A DNA stretch of 64,000 bases from Pseudoduganella sp. (GTDB lineage Bacteria > Pseudomonadota > Gammaproteobacteria > Burkholderiales > Burkholderiaceae_D), in contig JAJTCO010000007.1 in the NCBI GenBank assembly GCA_021323265.1, forward strand, positions 1 through 64,000, read 5' to 3'. Below are positions 28,570 through 37,520 of the stretch, piece after piece. Under the pieces are notes generated by a model. The model searched no databases and was not told the DNA's origin. It was given only the letters and a program-made list of their open reading frames with translations. The position numbers and the translations under genes were made by a program. Positions within the stretch are counted from its first letter, which is position 1, and every line of letters begins with the position of its first letter.

Positions 28570-28917
28570 CTAATTGTTGTATCGAACGTAAGCCTGAAAA
28601 GCCTGAAGTGCCGAGGCATTTACAAAGTAGACGTGCAATTGCGTATCACTTATTTCGAACTCGACCGTAAACTTAATTGGCGTGCGCGTTCGCGGCGACT
28701 CGTTACCATGAAACATGGTGGCGGATGTGACTGGGCCAGCAATGCCTTCGAATCGGAATTCTGATTTTCCATCGTTATGCACAACGCTGAATTTTAGCGA
28801 AGTGACCGGCCGCGTATATGGCCCCAGATCCGCGGCCGCATATCCACGATTCTCATCGTCGTGACCAAGATAGTCCCCGTGCAAATCGACCGAGAAAGGT
28901 CTTCCAGCTTCGCGCAA
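28570..28917 (-). CDS. hypothetical protein (possible 3' half of a broken or frameshifted gene)
   Basis: Not recognised. The 115-aa frame begins only with TTG (LREAGRPFSVDLHG). The same frame is open upstream to about 29014 and reads plausibly (PWLDSYRTKIWRRGSLPDA) without any ATG or GTG, overlapping the end of the upstream gene. The coding sense could therefore continue from that gene by a -1 type shift, or the two may be halves of one gene. The predicted content is beta-rich with no signal peptide or membrane helix. Base composition is AT-richer than the flanks. Confidence 0.5.
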   Translation of the reverse strand: MREAGRPFSVDLHGDYLGHDDENRGYAAADLGPYTRPVTSLKFSVVHNDGKSEFRFEGIAGPVTSATMFHGNESPRTRTPIKFTVEFEISDTQLHVYFVNASALQAFQAYVRYNN

Positions 28918-28979
28918 TAGGATTTCGCATAGCGCATCAGGAAGCGAACCACGTCGCCAAATCTTTGTCCGATACGAGT

Positions 28980-29279
28980 CTAGCCATGGGGCTTCGACAA
29001 GTCGAGCTTAGCAAAACTTTGATACTTCGCCCTCGTTACTTCACCGTGTTTCGGATTTATCAGCGCTACGATCTGATCAATGTCGTCGTTTGACAGGCCC
29101 GATGGTATTTCGCCTAACAGCACCTTCGCAGAATCGCGGCAACCTCGCAGGTACTGTTCAAGCATGAGAGCAGCAAGTTCTGGAGACTCCAGCTTACCCA
29201 GAACGGCATTTCTGCGTAGTTCGAAATAGCGAGAAACCTGTTCAGCCAAGTTCTCGATAAGATCTGCGTTAGAGGACAT
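28980..29279 (-). CDS. hypothetical protein
   Basis: Not recognised. It encodes 99 aa from ATG 29279 (MSSNADLIENLAEQ), with GGAAG just upstream; a GTG at 29291 would add four residues. The protein looks alpha-helical and soluble (SRYFELRRNAVLGKLESPELAALMLEQ is spread over two helices). It ends KLDLSKPHG at a TAG lying inside the open frame of the next gene, so the two genes overlap in different frames. Its codon use is unlike the purine genes on either side, suggesting acquired DNA. Confidence 0.55.
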   Translation of the reverse strand: MSSNADLIENLAEQVSRYFELRRNAVLGKLESPELAALMLEQYLRGCRDSAKVLLGEIPSGLSNDDIDQIVALINPKHGEVTRAKYQSFAKLDLSKPHG

Positions 29280-29680
29280 CTGTTCTTCCACTTCCTTTAG
29301 AAATCAACGAATGTGGCTCGTTTCCACAAGATCCGCTGTTGGCGTCCGACTGTGGCATTAGAAGTTCTTATGCAATTCATGCTCTTGTGCGAACGCCGTT
29401 GCGCCGCGTTGGTGCGCGAGAATTCAAATTAAGTCGCAGACGAAAGTAGCGAACTTCTGTCGGCTTTTGGCCGCAACGAGCCAACGCGATGTAGCGTAGC
29501 ATTTTGCCAGTCTGAAAGGTTCACACTTAGACACCTCGGCCGCTATAGCCCGATGCAAACGTCTTAGCCTGGGGAAGATGTGAGCTTGCATGATTTTCAA
29601 CTAGGACATTTTGTCCAATGGATGGCAATTGCGTTGTGCGAGTATGCTTCAGCTCGTACAGTAGCTTGGAATTGCTCGAA
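29280..29680. other. intergenic stretch without a recognisable gene
   Basis: About 400 AT-richer bases with stops in all frames. A CGCGAGAATTC at 29415-29425 resembles the core of the repeated upstream module seen at 31290 and 37555. The piece TCTGTCGGCTTTTGGCCGCAA near 29457 resembles common degenerate intergenic repeats. No RNA gene or terminator is visible. Confidence 0.4.
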
Positions 29681-29917
29681 ATGGAATGGATCCCGATAGT
29701 CTTAGGTACGTTCAAGGCCGTCGTGCTTTGTACGGGTATGTTCTTCGCCATCAAGTGGCATTACGATCAAGGGCAGAAGGAGGAGGCGAAGGAGAGGCAA
29801 GCAGTGTTACGGACGGGCGGCAAGGTAGTCACAGCCTTCTTGCTGTCGCTTTTGGTCCTGGGGTTCGTCACTTTCGTCTTTAGCCAGACGCTTGGTCTGG
29901 ATTTGTCTTTCCCATGA
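29681..29917 (+). CDS. small two-helix membrane protein, hypothetical
   Basis: A 78-aa protein with two predicted membrane helices (WIPIVLGTFKAVVLCTGMFF and VVTAFLLSLLVLGFVTFVF). These are separated by a charged linker rich in Lys/Glu/Gln. The ATG at 29681 is preferred because the first helix follows at once; an upstream ATG at 29618 would add a Ser-rich piece. No family recognised. It is a single gene in the accessory stretch. Confidence 0.5.
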   Translation: MEWIPIVLGTFKAVVLCTGMFFAIKWHYDQGQKEEAKERQAVLRTGGKVVTAFLLSLLVLGFVTFVFSQTLGLDLSFP

Positions 29918-30050
29918 TGGCAAAGAACACGCGGCCAGTTGGAGGGGCGCGATTCCCATTTAAGGCAGGCGTTTCGAGATAGGGCGGGACTGCAACGAGT
30001 TCTGAGAATTTGCGAGGCTTAGGAGCGGCTCCTGGCCGACAGGAGGCGAT

Positions 30051-30569
30051 TCACTTGCGCTCACGCATGTAACTACTGATTGCATTGCCGTTCAGCTCAA
30101 TCTCCATCTCGTAGGTCATTCCCAGGCGCTCGGCAACGCGACGCGATGATTCATTGCCAGGACTGATAAGAGCCCGAACTTTCAGTTCGCGTCGAACCTC
30201 GAACACATACTTCAAGACCGCCGCAGCCGCCTCGTTCGCGATGCCTTTCCCCCAGAATGCTCGATAAGTATTCCATCCCATTTCCATCACCGTTGACTGT
30301 TCGCGATAGAAAGCTCCCACACTACCGACGAGCTGGCCGGTCTGCTTGTCCTCTATAGCCCACCAACCAGCTCCGTGAACAAGCCACAATCCAGCATGTG
30401 AAGTGAAGATTCTCCAAGCCGTCTGACGGTCAGCTGAGCCTAAGTGCACTGAACTTTCCGAATTCGCCAAATGGTCCGCAAACAAGTCGAAGTCGGCGCG
30501 CCGATATTCGCGAAGCGTAAGTCGTTCTGTCTCAAGGTGCGGGACGGAAGTGGTGAACGCGTGATTCAT
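30051..30569 (-). CDS. GNAT-family N-acetyltransferase (RimJ/RimL-like)
   Basis: A 172-aa acetyl-CoA-dependent acetyltransferase. It begins HLETERLTLREYRRADFD, typical of the RimJ/RimL group, and continues with GSVGAFYREQ, then the acetyl-CoA loop AFWGKGIANEA and NESSRRVAERLGM. The start at 30569 puts the family N-terminus in place; the frame extends to 30662 without homologous features. The substrate could be a protein N-terminus or a small molecule; it is not determinable. Confidence 0.82.
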   Translation of the reverse strand: MNHAFTTSVPHLETERLTLREYRRADFDLFADHLANSESSVHLGSADRQTAWRIFTSHAGLWLVHGAGWWAIEDKQTGQLVGSVGAFYREQSTVMEMGWNTYRAFWGKGIANEAAAAVLKYVFEVRRELKVRALISPGNESSRRVAERLGMTYEMEIELNGNAISSYMRERK

Positions 30570-30662
30570 CAGGAGTGCATCCTTCAAAGTTTCAATGGTG
30601 ACTACCGGTCCGGCCTTTCCAGAAATGCCTCCCACTACATGCCGATATCCAGCCGCCGACAA

Positions 30663-31205
30663 CTACTCAACGCAACTGCAGGGACTTACTTTCGCCGCTT
30701 CAAAGGCGCTTTCCGCATCCAACATGGCCGGTGTAGGGGTGGGGCCGACATCCTGGGTATTGAAGTGGATCACCTTGTCGCCGGCCACAATTGCATACAT
30801 CGTGCCCACGGTTTCCACGTCTTCCAGCTTACCCGTCCAACGCAACTTTGCGGCAGGGATGCCGCCAATGACAAGTGAAACGGGCTCGGTGCGGTTGAAG
30901 GCCGTGCGAGTTCGCTGCATGGAACTCGCGAAATCCAGCAAAAACTCCGCGGCGGGACGTTCTCGCGCGGGTACGCCATCGAACTTTAGCGCCGGATCGA
31001 TGTCAATGACGGTAACCTGAAAAGTGGTTTGACCTATTGGTCCACTCTCCTTCGTGTATCCAACGTGAACTGCAGGACCTTGTGCCTGTCGTAGTGGCCC
31101 ATCAAAACCTTCAGGTACGGTGACTGTAACCGACTTCACCGTCACGTCAGTGGCAGCTGCCAGCAGGGGAAGTAGCAGCGCGACGAGTAATAGGATCTTC
31201 TTCAT
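30663..31205 (-). CDS. secreted hypothetical protein
   Basis: Not recognised. A 180-aa protein with a clear signal peptide (MKKILLLVALLLPLLAAA), hence periplasmic or outer-membrane-facing. There is no lipobox. The mature part is beta-rich (VTVKSVTVTVPEGFDG, then a GGIPAAKLRWTGK region) and ends near a SPCSC cysteine pair. A conserved ~50-base module lies 50 bases upstream and is shared with the gene at 36795-37478. Confidence 0.65.
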   Translation of the reverse strand: MKKILLLVALLLPLLAAATDVTVKSVTVTVPEGFDGPLRQAQGPAVHVGYTKESGPIGQTTFQVTVIDIDPALKFDGVPARERPAAEFLLDFASSMQRTRTAFNRTEPVSLVIGGIPAAKLRWTGKLEDVETVGTMYAIVAGDKVIHFNTQDVGPTPTPAMLDAESAFEAAKVSPCSCVE

Positions 31206-31254
31206 GCTGTTGAACTTGGTCGGATACCTGCCTTCCGCACTAAGCGCGGAACGT

Positions 31255-31305
31255 CGCAGCATATCACCTTGGTCCAGCAGAAAAATGCGCGAATTCTCAC
31301 GCGAA
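31255..31305 (-). repeat. direct repeat copy 1 (shared upstream module)
   Basis: On the plus strand this runs from CGCAGCATA to CGAATTCTCACGCGAA, 35 bases start to start. The same two blocks recur at 37521-37570 with 34-base spacing. Both copies sit about 45-50 bases upstream of a minus-strand gene for an exported or membrane-anchored unknown protein, so they may be promoter/operator modules rather than mobile repeats. Confidence 0.6.
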
Positions 31306-31362
31306 GAGCTAGTGCTGCCGGCGCATGGCGAAGCGTGAACTTCCCATGGCCGGCCACCGCAA

Positions 31363-32673
31363 CTATTCGCCGCGTTGGTGGACTTGTCTGCCTGCCGCGT
31401 AAGTGGCGGCAACTGCGCGGTCGTCGCCGAGCAGCGCCAGCGCAAACAATAGCTCTTCCAGGCTGTTGCAGCGTGTTGTGCGACGCTCCAGCAGCGGTGT
31501 GGCTTTCGGATCGAGCACGATGAAGTCCGCCTCGGCGCCTGGCACGAAATTGCCGACCACGCCTTCCAGCCGCATGCTGCGCGCGCCGCCCAGCGTAGCC
31601 AGGTAGAACATGCGCAGCGCCGGCAGGTAGGTGCCGCCCATGCGCGCCACCTTGTACGTTTCATTCATGGTCTGCAGCATGGAGAACGAGGTCCCGCCGC
31701 CGACGTCCGTTGCCAGCGACAACGCCACCTGCTGCCTGTCGGCAGCGGCGAAGTCGAACAGGCCGCTGCCCAGGAACAGGTTGGACGTGGCGCACATCGA
31801 CACCGCGGCGCCGGTGGCCGCCATGCGGGCCCGGTCCTCGTTGTCCAGCCAGATGCAGTGCGCGTACATCGAGCGCGGGCGCAGCAGGCCAAGCTGGTCG
31901 TACACGTCCAGGTAGCTGCGGGCTTCTGGAAACAACGACTTGACCCACGCCACTTCATCGGTGTTTTCGGCGACGTGCGTCTGGACGTAGGTGTCCGGAT
32001 ACGCGCGCGCCAGTTCGCCGCACACGCGCAACTGGGCCTCGCTTGACGTGGGCGCGAAGCGCGGCGTCAGCGCGTACATATTGCGGCCCTTGTTGTGCCA
32101 GCGGTGGATCAGTTCCTCGCTTTCGCGGGCGCCGCTTTCCGCCGTGTCCTGCAGGAACTCCGGGCAGTGGCGGTCCATCATCACCTTGCCCGCCGCCATG
32201 CGCAGGTCATACGCTTCGGCCGCGCCGAAGAAGGCGTCCACCGATTCCTGGTGCACGGTGCAGTACACCATCGCTGTGGTGGTCCCGCAACGCAGCAGCT
32301 CCTTCACGAAGAAGTCGGCCACGCCGCGCGCGTGCGCCGGGTCCTTGAACTGCCGTTCGGTGGGGAACGTGTACGTATCTAGCCATGGCAGCAGGCCGGG
32401 TGCGGGCGAGGCGATCATGTCCGTCTGCGGATAATGGATGTGGGTGTCGATAAAGCCGGGCATGATGATCTTGCCGCGGTAATCGCGCACCTGCGTGCCT
32501 GGCGGCAGCGTGTCCTTCAACTGGTCGTAATCGCCGGCGGCCCGCACCCGGCCGTCCTGCAGCATCAGCAGGCCATCCTCATGCCACGCATGGGCCCTGT
32601 CGCTGGCCGCCGGATCGGCCGTGAAATGCAGGATGCTGGCGCGGAAGGCCTTGATGCCTGTTTCCTTCTGCAT
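31363..32673 (-). CDS. guaD: guanine deaminase
   Basis: Guanine + H2O to xanthine + NH3, supplying XdhAB. The 436-aa amidohydrolase has the metal-binding HxH in GFIDTHIHYPQTDM. The substrate loop LPWLDTYTFPTERQF is typical of guanine deaminases. THVAEN and HCIWL metal histidines and the LATDVGGGTSFS aspartate follow. It lies three bases after uraH on the same strand. Downstream, 157 bases separate it from the secreted hypothetical gene. Confidence 0.95.
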   Translation of the reverse strand: MQKETGIKAFRASILHFTADPAASDRAHAWHEDGLLMLQDGRVRAAGDYDQLKDTLPPGTQVRDYRGKIIMPGFIDTHIHYPQTDMIASPAPGLLPWLDTYTFPTERQFKDPAHARGVADFFVKELLRCGTTTAMVYCTVHQESVDAFFGAAEAYDLRMAAGKVMMDRHCPEFLQDTAESGARESEELIHRWHNKGRNMYALTPRFAPTSSEAQLRVCGELARAYPDTYVQTHVAENTDEVAWVKSLFPEARSYLDVYDQLGLLRPRSMYAHCIWLDNEDRARMAATGAAVSMCATSNLFLGSGLFDFAAADRQQVALSLATDVGGGTSFSMLQTMNETYKVARMGGTYLPALRMFYLATLGGARSMRLEGVVGNFVPGAEADFIVLDPKATPLLERRTTRCNSLEELLFALALLGDDRAVAATYAAGRQVHQRGE

Positions 32674-32676
32674 GGC

Positions 32677-33030
32677 TTAGCTTCCCCGGTAAGTGGAGTA
32701 GGCCCAGGGCGACACCACGATCGGCACGTGATAGTTCGCTGCGGCATCCGCAATGCCGAAGGCGATGATCACTTCATCCACGAAGCGCGGCTCCGGCAGG
32801 CTGACGCCCTGCCCTGCGAAATAGTCGCCCGCCGCAAACACCAGTTCGTACTTGCCGCGCTTAAGGTCGCCGCCCGCCAGCAAGGGCTGTTCGCAGCGGC
32901 CATCGAGGTTGGTGACTGCGGTCTTGAGCAGCGTTTTCTGGTCGCCGTCCACGCGGAACAGCTTCACCTTGACGCCCGCGCCGGGTTTGCCCTGGGTGAT
33001 GTCCAGGACGTGTGTACTTAACTTGCCCAT
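32677..33030 (-). CDS. uraH: 5-hydroxyisourate hydrolase (transthyretin-like)
   Basis: Hydrolyses 5-hydroxyisourate, the PuuD product, to OHCU. The 117-aa single domain starts with KLSTHVLDITQGKPG (catalytic His) and ends with the diagnostic YRGS. Two in-frame ATGs at 33033 and 33030 follow AAGGAGAC; the second has the better spacing. No signal peptide is visible, so it acts in the cytoplasm. It is co-transcribed with guaD and divergent from the porin/permease operon. Confidence 0.95.
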   Translation of the reverse strand: MGKLSTHVLDITQGKPGAGVKVKLFRVDGDQKTLLKTAVTNLDGRCEQPLLAGGDLKRGKYELVFAAGDYFAGQGVSLPEPRFVDEVIIAFGIADAAANYHVPIVVSPWAYSTYRGS

Positions 33031-33033
33031 CAT

Positions 33034-33157
33034 GTCTCCTTGAGTAATGGGCCGATCTTATACGGCTGGCCATCGCGGTATATACCTGGTGGTGAATATC
33101 AACCATGAGCTTGACGGACATAATCGGGATTCCATATCAAAAAATACAGGAGACAAC
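33034..33157. promoter_or_regulatory. divergent promoter region uraH / purine porin
   Basis: It contains a perfect palindrome GGTATATACC (33077-33086) and a CTTATAC (33057-33063) that recurs at 40636 in the puuD/LysR gap. AGGAGAC precedes the porin start. A common regulator of the purine genes is plausible but not shown. Confidence 0.4.
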
Positions 33158-33979
33158 ATGCAGCAAGCATTACGCGTCGCGGCAGCCGGCACCATCGCTG
33201 TCCTCGCCCTGGTCACCGGCGCCCGGCAGGCCAGTGCCGCCGAATGGAGCGATACCTCCATCGGCTACCGCTACGGAACGAAATTCGCAGAGCCGTACAA
33301 CCCGAAGGACATCAGCAAGCAGGTCCTGAGCTGGACATATGCGGATGGCTACAAGTACGGCGGCAACTACATGAACCTGGATTTCCTGCGCTCGGACGGC
33401 GCGGACAACAACGCGCACGAGGCCTACCTGCTGTATCGCCACACGCTTGACCTGGGCAAGGTCAGTGGTAAGAATTTCAAGTTTGGCCCGGTCCGGGGCG
33501 TTGGCATCACGGCCGGCTTCGACTGGAACACCAAGAACGACGACAGTTACAACTCGCGCAAACGCATGGTGGTGGCCGGCCCGACCCTGATGTTCGACGT
33601 GCCGGGCTTCCTGAACGTGAGTCTGCTCGCGCTGTGGGAGAGCAACCAGCCCCTGGGCATTAGCAAGCGCTATTCGTACGACTCGCACGCCATGTTGAAT
33701 GCAGCCTGGGGCATTCCGCTTGGTTCCGGCTTCAGCTTCGAAGGCTATGCCAACTGGATCGGCCATAAAGGCAGGGACGAATTCGGCGGCCAGACGTCGC
33801 CCGAGGTGAACATCGACGCGCAAGTGATGTACGACCTGAGCGGCCACATGGGCGCCAAGCCGAATACCTTCAAGGTTGGACTGGAGTACCAATACTGGCG
33901 CAACAAGTTCGGGAATCCGCATAACATCCCGGGCAGCACGGCCAAAACCCCGATGATCCGCGCGGAGTATCACTTCTAA
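33158..33979 (+). CDS. Tsx/OmpK-like outer-membrane nucleoside channel
   Basis: A 273-aa outer-membrane beta-barrel. The signal peptide ends at ARQASA/AEWSD. The body is built of alternating aromatic beta strands, and the C-terminus EYHF ends in Phe, the BAM recognition signal. WSDTSIGYRYG resembles Tsx/OmpK channels, which admit nucleosides. It is followed by the urate/xanthine permease and an amidohydrolase at 33- and 53-base gaps, so it probably brings purines across the outer membrane. A good CAGGAGAC site selects ATG 33158. Confidence 0.85.
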   Translation: MQQALRVAAAGTIAVLALVTGARQASAAEWSDTSIGYRYGTKFAEPYNPKDISKQVLSWTYADGYKYGGNYMNLDFLRSDGADNNAHEAYLLYRHTLDLGKVSGKNFKFGPVRGVGITAGFDWNTKNDDSYNSRKRMVVAGPTLMFDVPGFLNVSLLALWESNQPLGISKRYSYDSHAMLNAAWGIPLGSGFSFEGYANWIGHKGRDEFGGQTSPEVNIDAQVMYDLSGHMGAKPNTFKVGLEYQYWRNKFGNPHNIPGSTAKTPMIRAEYHF

Positions 33980-34012
33980 CCCATAAGAACCCGTAGAGGC
34001 AAGGAGACACCC

Positions 34013-35362
34013 ATGAACAACTTGCTATACCAGGTGGACGACCGTCCGCCGCCGATTACCACCGCGCTGCTGGCCGCCCAGCATATGCTGGCCGCACTGG
34101 GCGGCATCATCGCCGTGCCCCTGGTGGTGGGCGCGGTCCTGAAGCTGCCCGCTGACCAGGTGGTGGCGCTAGTCAATGCCGCACTGCTTGGTTCGGGCAT
34201 CGTCACGGCCATCCAGTGTATTGGCGTGGGGCCGGTCGGCATCCGCCTGCCGTGCGTGATGGGCACCAGCTTTGCCTTTGTCGGCGCCGCCATCAGCATC
34301 GGGCTTGAACATGGCGTACCGGGCATCCTTGGCTCGTCCCTTGCCGGATCCGCGATCATGATACTTGGCAGCTTCTTCATGCCGCAGATCCGCAAGCTGT
34401 TCCCGCATCAGGTGACGGCGGTGGTGGTGACGATGATCGGACTGTCGCTGGTGCCGGTTGCGGTGGACTGGGCGGCCGGCGGCAAGGGCGCCGGCGCCAA
34501 CTATGGCGATCCCGTCAACCTCGGCATCGCCCTGTTCGTGCTGGCCACGGTGATCATCCTGGTTCAATTCGGCAAGGGCATCATTTCGGCCGCCGCCGTA
34601 GTCATCGGTATCGCGATCGGCTACGCCGTCTGCCTGGGCATGGGCCTGGTCGACTTCTCGACGGTGCAGAAGGCGGAAGTGTTCGCCGTGCCAAAGCCGC
34701 TGTACTTCGGCATGACCTTCCCGATCAGCGGCATCCTGGCGATGGCGCTGGCCTACGTTGTCACCATCGTCGAGACCACCGGGACCTTCATGGCGCTGGG
34801 CAGCGCGACCAATACCAAGATGAAGGGCAAGCTGCTATGCCGCGGCGTGCTGTGCGACGGCCTCGGTTCGGCCTTTGTCTCCGTGCTGGGCGCGCCGCCG
34901 GTGTCGACCTTTGCGCAGAACGTGGGCGTGATCTCCCTCACCGGCGTGGCAAGCCGCTACGTGGTGGCGCTGACCGGCGTCATGCTGGCTGCCGCAGGAC
35001 TGTTCCCGGTGCTGGGTGCGGTCGTGGTCACCATTCCGCAACCTGTCCTGGGCGGCGCCGGCCTGATGATGTTCGCGATGATCATCGCAGCCGGCGTGCA
35101 GATGCTGTCGCACGTGGAGCACGACAAGCGCACCGGTTTGCTGATCGCGGTATCGGTTGGCTGCGGCCTGGCGGTGTCGGTGCGCCCGGAACTGCTCTCC
35201 AAGCTGCCGCCGTTCGTGCACGAGATCTTCGGTTCGGGCATCTCCACCGCGGCCATCATGGCCGTGGTGCTGAACCTGGTGCTGCCGGACCGCCCGGTGG
35301 CGCTGCCCGACGATGAAGAAGACGACGTGCCACAGCCCATGCTGATTCCGAAGGCTGGCTAA
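34013..35362 (+). CDS. nucleobase:cation symporter-2, urate/xanthine permease
   Basis: Inner-membrane purine importer of the NCS2 (NAT) family, 449 aa with about 14 helices. The N-terminus LYQVDDRPPP precedes helix 1. TSFAFVGAAISIG, the GLSLVPVAVDW helix, and the AFVSVLGAPPVSTFAQNVGVISLTGVASR region (the QN-containing NAT signature) match the UacT/XanQ/PbuX-like group. It shares an operon with the Tsx-like channel and 8-oxoguanine deaminase. Urate versus xanthine preference cannot be told. Confidence 0.92.
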   Translation: MNNLLYQVDDRPPPITTALLAAQHMLAALGGIIAVPLVVGAVLKLPADQVVALVNAALLGSGIVTAIQCIGVGPVGIRLPCVMGTSFAFVGAAISIGLEHGVPGILGSSLAGSAIMILGSFFMPQIRKLFPHQVTAVVVTMIGLSLVPVAVDWAAGGKGAGANYGDPVNLGIALFVLATVIILVQFGKGIISAAAVVIGIAIGYAVCLGMGLVDFSTVQKAEVFAVPKPLYFGMTFPISGILAMALAYVVTIVETTGTFMALGSATNTKMKGKLLCRGVLCDGLGSAFVSVLGAPPVSTFAQNVGVISLTGVASRYVVALTGVMLAAAGLFPVLGAVVVTIPQPVLGGAGLMMFAMIIAAGVQMLSHVEHDKRTGLLIAVSVGCGLAVSVRPELLSKLPPFVHEIFGSGISTAAIMAVVLNLVLPDRPVALPDDEEDDVPQPMLIPKAG

Positions 35363-35415
35363 ATCCTGTTCCGTCCCCGCGCCCGAAGGGTTGCGGGGAG
35401 ACAGATGGAAGAAAT

Positions 35416-36798
35416 ATGACCAAGACTCTCCTGATCAAGAATGCGCGCGTACTCGTCACGATGGACGAACAGCGCCGCGAAATCGACAACGGCGCAATCT
35501 ATGTGCGCGACAACGTGATCGAACAGGTCGGCGCGACGTCCGACCTTCCCGCCACGGCGGACGAGGTGATCGACGCGGCCGGCCACGTCGTAACACCCGG
35601 CCTGGTGAATACCCACCATCATATGTACCAGAGCCTGACGCGCGTCATCCCGGCCGCGCAGGACGGCGAGTTGTTCAACTGGCTCACGAACCTGTACCCG
35701 ATCTGGGCCAACCTGAACGCCGAGATGGTGCATGTGTCGACATTGACCGCCATGTCCGAACTGATCCTGTCCGGGTGCACCACCAGCAGCGATCACCTGT
35801 ACATCTACCCGAACGACTGCAAGCTCGACGACAGCATCGAGGCCGCTGCCAAGATCGGCATGCGCTTCCATGCCGCGCGCGGTTCGATGAGCGTCGGCCA
35901 GTCGAAGGGTGGCCTGCCGCCCGACCGCGTGGTCGAGGACGAAAAGGCAATCCTGAAGGATACGCAGCGGCTGATCGAGTCCTATCACGATGCAGGGCGG
36001 CACGCCATGCAGCGCATCGTCGTAGCGCCCTGCTCCCCCTTCTCCGTCTCGCGCGACCTGATGAAGGAAGCTGCGACGCTGGCACGCAGCTATGGCGTTT
36101 CGCTCCACACGCACCTGGCCGAGAATACCAACGACATCGCCTACAGCCGCGAAAAGTTCAACATGACGCCAGCCGAGTATGCGGAAGACTGCGGCTGGGT
36201 GGGCCACGACGTCTGGCACGCGCACTGCGTGCAGCTGGACGACGCGGGCGTCTACATGTTCGCGCGAACCGGCACCGGGGTGGCGCACTGCCCGTGCTCG
36301 AACATGCGCCTGGCGTCGGGGATTGCGCCTGTCCGCAAGATGGTCGATGCGGGCGTGCCGGTCGGCCTGGGCGTGGATGGTTCGGCTTCGAACGACGGGG
36401 CGCACATGCTGGGCGAAGTGCGCCAAGCCATGCTGCTGCAGCGCGTCGGCTTCGGCCCGGATGCGATGACCGCGCGCCAGGCGCTGGAATTGGCTACCCT
36501 GGGCGGTGCAAAAGTACTGAATCGCGACGACATTGGGGCCCTCAAGCCGGGCATGTCGGCGGATATCGTGATGTTCAAGCTGGACCAGGTTGGCTTTGCC
36601 GGCGCGTTGCATGATCCGGTAGCCGCGCTGGTCTTCTGTACCCCCGCCAACGTCAGTTACAGCATCATCAACGGCCGGGTCGTTGCGAGGGATGGGCTAT
36701 TGCAGACGATCGATCTGCCGCTCGTACTGGAACGGCATAACCAGCTGGCCGACAATCTTGCGCTTGCGGTGGGGGCTCGCAAGGACTCCCGATCCTAG
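35416..36798 (+). CDS. 8-oxoguanine deaminase-like amidohydrolase
   Basis: A 460-aa cytosine-deaminase/TRZ-ATZ amidohydrolase. The metal site is visible as VNTHHHMYQSL, HTHLAENTND, HAHCVQL and GVDGSASNDGAHM. LPIWANLNAEM-type and CTTSSDHLYIYPND segments match enzymes characterised as 8-oxoguanine deaminases (to urate), a subgroup often mislabelled hydroxydechloroatrazine hydrolases. The purine context supports 8-oxoguanine or a related purine. The last four bases overlap the convergent gene. Confidence 0.87.
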   Translation: MTKTLLIKNARVLVTMDEQRREIDNGAIYVRDNVIEQVGATSDLPATADEVIDAAGHVVTPGLVNTHHHMYQSLTRVIPAAQDGELFNWLTNLYPIWANLNAEMVHVSTLTAMSELILSGCTTSSDHLYIYPNDCKLDDSIEAAAKIGMRFHAARGSMSVGQSKGGLPPDRVVEDEKAILKDTQRLIESYHDAGRHAMQRIVVAPCSPFSVSRDLMKEAATLARSYGVSLHTHLAENTNDIAYSREKFNMTPAEYAEDCGWVGHDVWHAHCVQLDDAGVYMFARTGTGVAHCPCSNMRLASGIAPVRKMVDAGVPVGLGVDGSASNDGAHMLGEVRQAMLLQRVGFGPDAMTARQALELATLGGAKVLNRDDIGALKPGMSADIVMFKLDQVGFAGALHDPVAALVFCTPANVSYSIINGRVVARDGLLQTIDLPLVLERHNQLADNLALAVGARKDSRS

Positions 36799-37478
36799 AA
36801 CGGAATCGGGCATGTCGATGCTCGTGGTTGTCCGAACTCCGAGCGGCCCGACCTTGGGTCGCTATTGGCGGAGATGCCGCCTTTGTCGGGGTAGTAGAGG
36901 CAGTATTCCCCCATTGCAGTCGTGACCCGATAGACCTTTTTAGGATCGTTCGGCGCGCTGATCAATTCGGTTTGCGCCGCTTCGAACCATTTCGGCTTTA
37001 CCGCCGCGCGTGCCGCTGCGAAGCCTTTGGCCAGGCGTTGGCTGCTCGCGTCAGGCACCATCTTGAAGTCTTGCGGGCGTTCGGCACGCAATTGGCGGTC
37101 GATAGCTGCAACCGACTCGATCGCCTGCTGCCGCAGCTCCGTAGGCAACGCCCTGGACTCCGCAGGCTCGCCGACCACCTGGGCCGCTTCTTCCACCTGT
37201 GGCTCGGCCCGCGCCGCCGGTGCACTGGCCGTCCTGGAAGGCACTTCCGCCTGGCGCCCCGCCCCGGCCTTCGGCTTTGGCGGGACCGGCGGCTGGCTAC
37301 GGATGGCGATCGCCTGCACTTGCCGCGGCATCACCAGCTGTACCCAGATCCGCTCGTCGCGCTCTGCCGCCATTGGAGTCGCACGCGTGGCAAACCACAG
37401 CAGCGCGAGATGGCATAGCACAATCGCCGCGATGCGCACTGCAACCAGGCTATCGCGTGCTCCAAACTCTTCCTTCAT
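36795..37478 (-). CDS. TonB-like N-terminally anchored protein, hypothetical
   Basis: Not a recognised family. In its 227 aa, one N-terminal membrane helix (VRIAAIVLCHLALLWFA) is followed by a Pro/Lys-rich stretch (PPVPPKPKAGAG) and an Ala/Glu-rich linker, then a small C-terminal domain with VTTAMGEYCLYYP. The layout recalls TonB or a periplasm-spanning protein, but the C-terminal TonB fold is not recognisable. It is convergent with the 8-oxoguanine deaminase gene, and its upstream region carries copy 2 of the shared module (37521-37570). Confidence 0.65.
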   Translation of the reverse strand: MKEEFGARDSLVAVRIAAIVLCHLALLWFATRATPMAAERDERIWVQLVMPRQVQAIAIRSQPPVPPKPKAGAGRQAEVPSRTASAPAARAEPQVEEAAQVVGEPAESRALPTELRQQAIESVAAIDRQLRAERPQDFKMVPDASSQRLAKGFAAARAAVKPKWFEAAQTELISAPNDPKKVYRVTTAMGEYCLYYPDKGGISANSDPRSGRSEFGQPRASTCPIPF

Positions 37479-37520
37479 ACGCTCACTTCTGGGTCAGTCT
37501 TTGCCTGTCCGGCGGAGACG

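Noticed and set aside
35256-36612. Frames on both strands overlapping the 8-oxoguanine deaminase gene
   Set aside because: They lack domains; the deaminase frame has all metal-binding motifs and a proper start.
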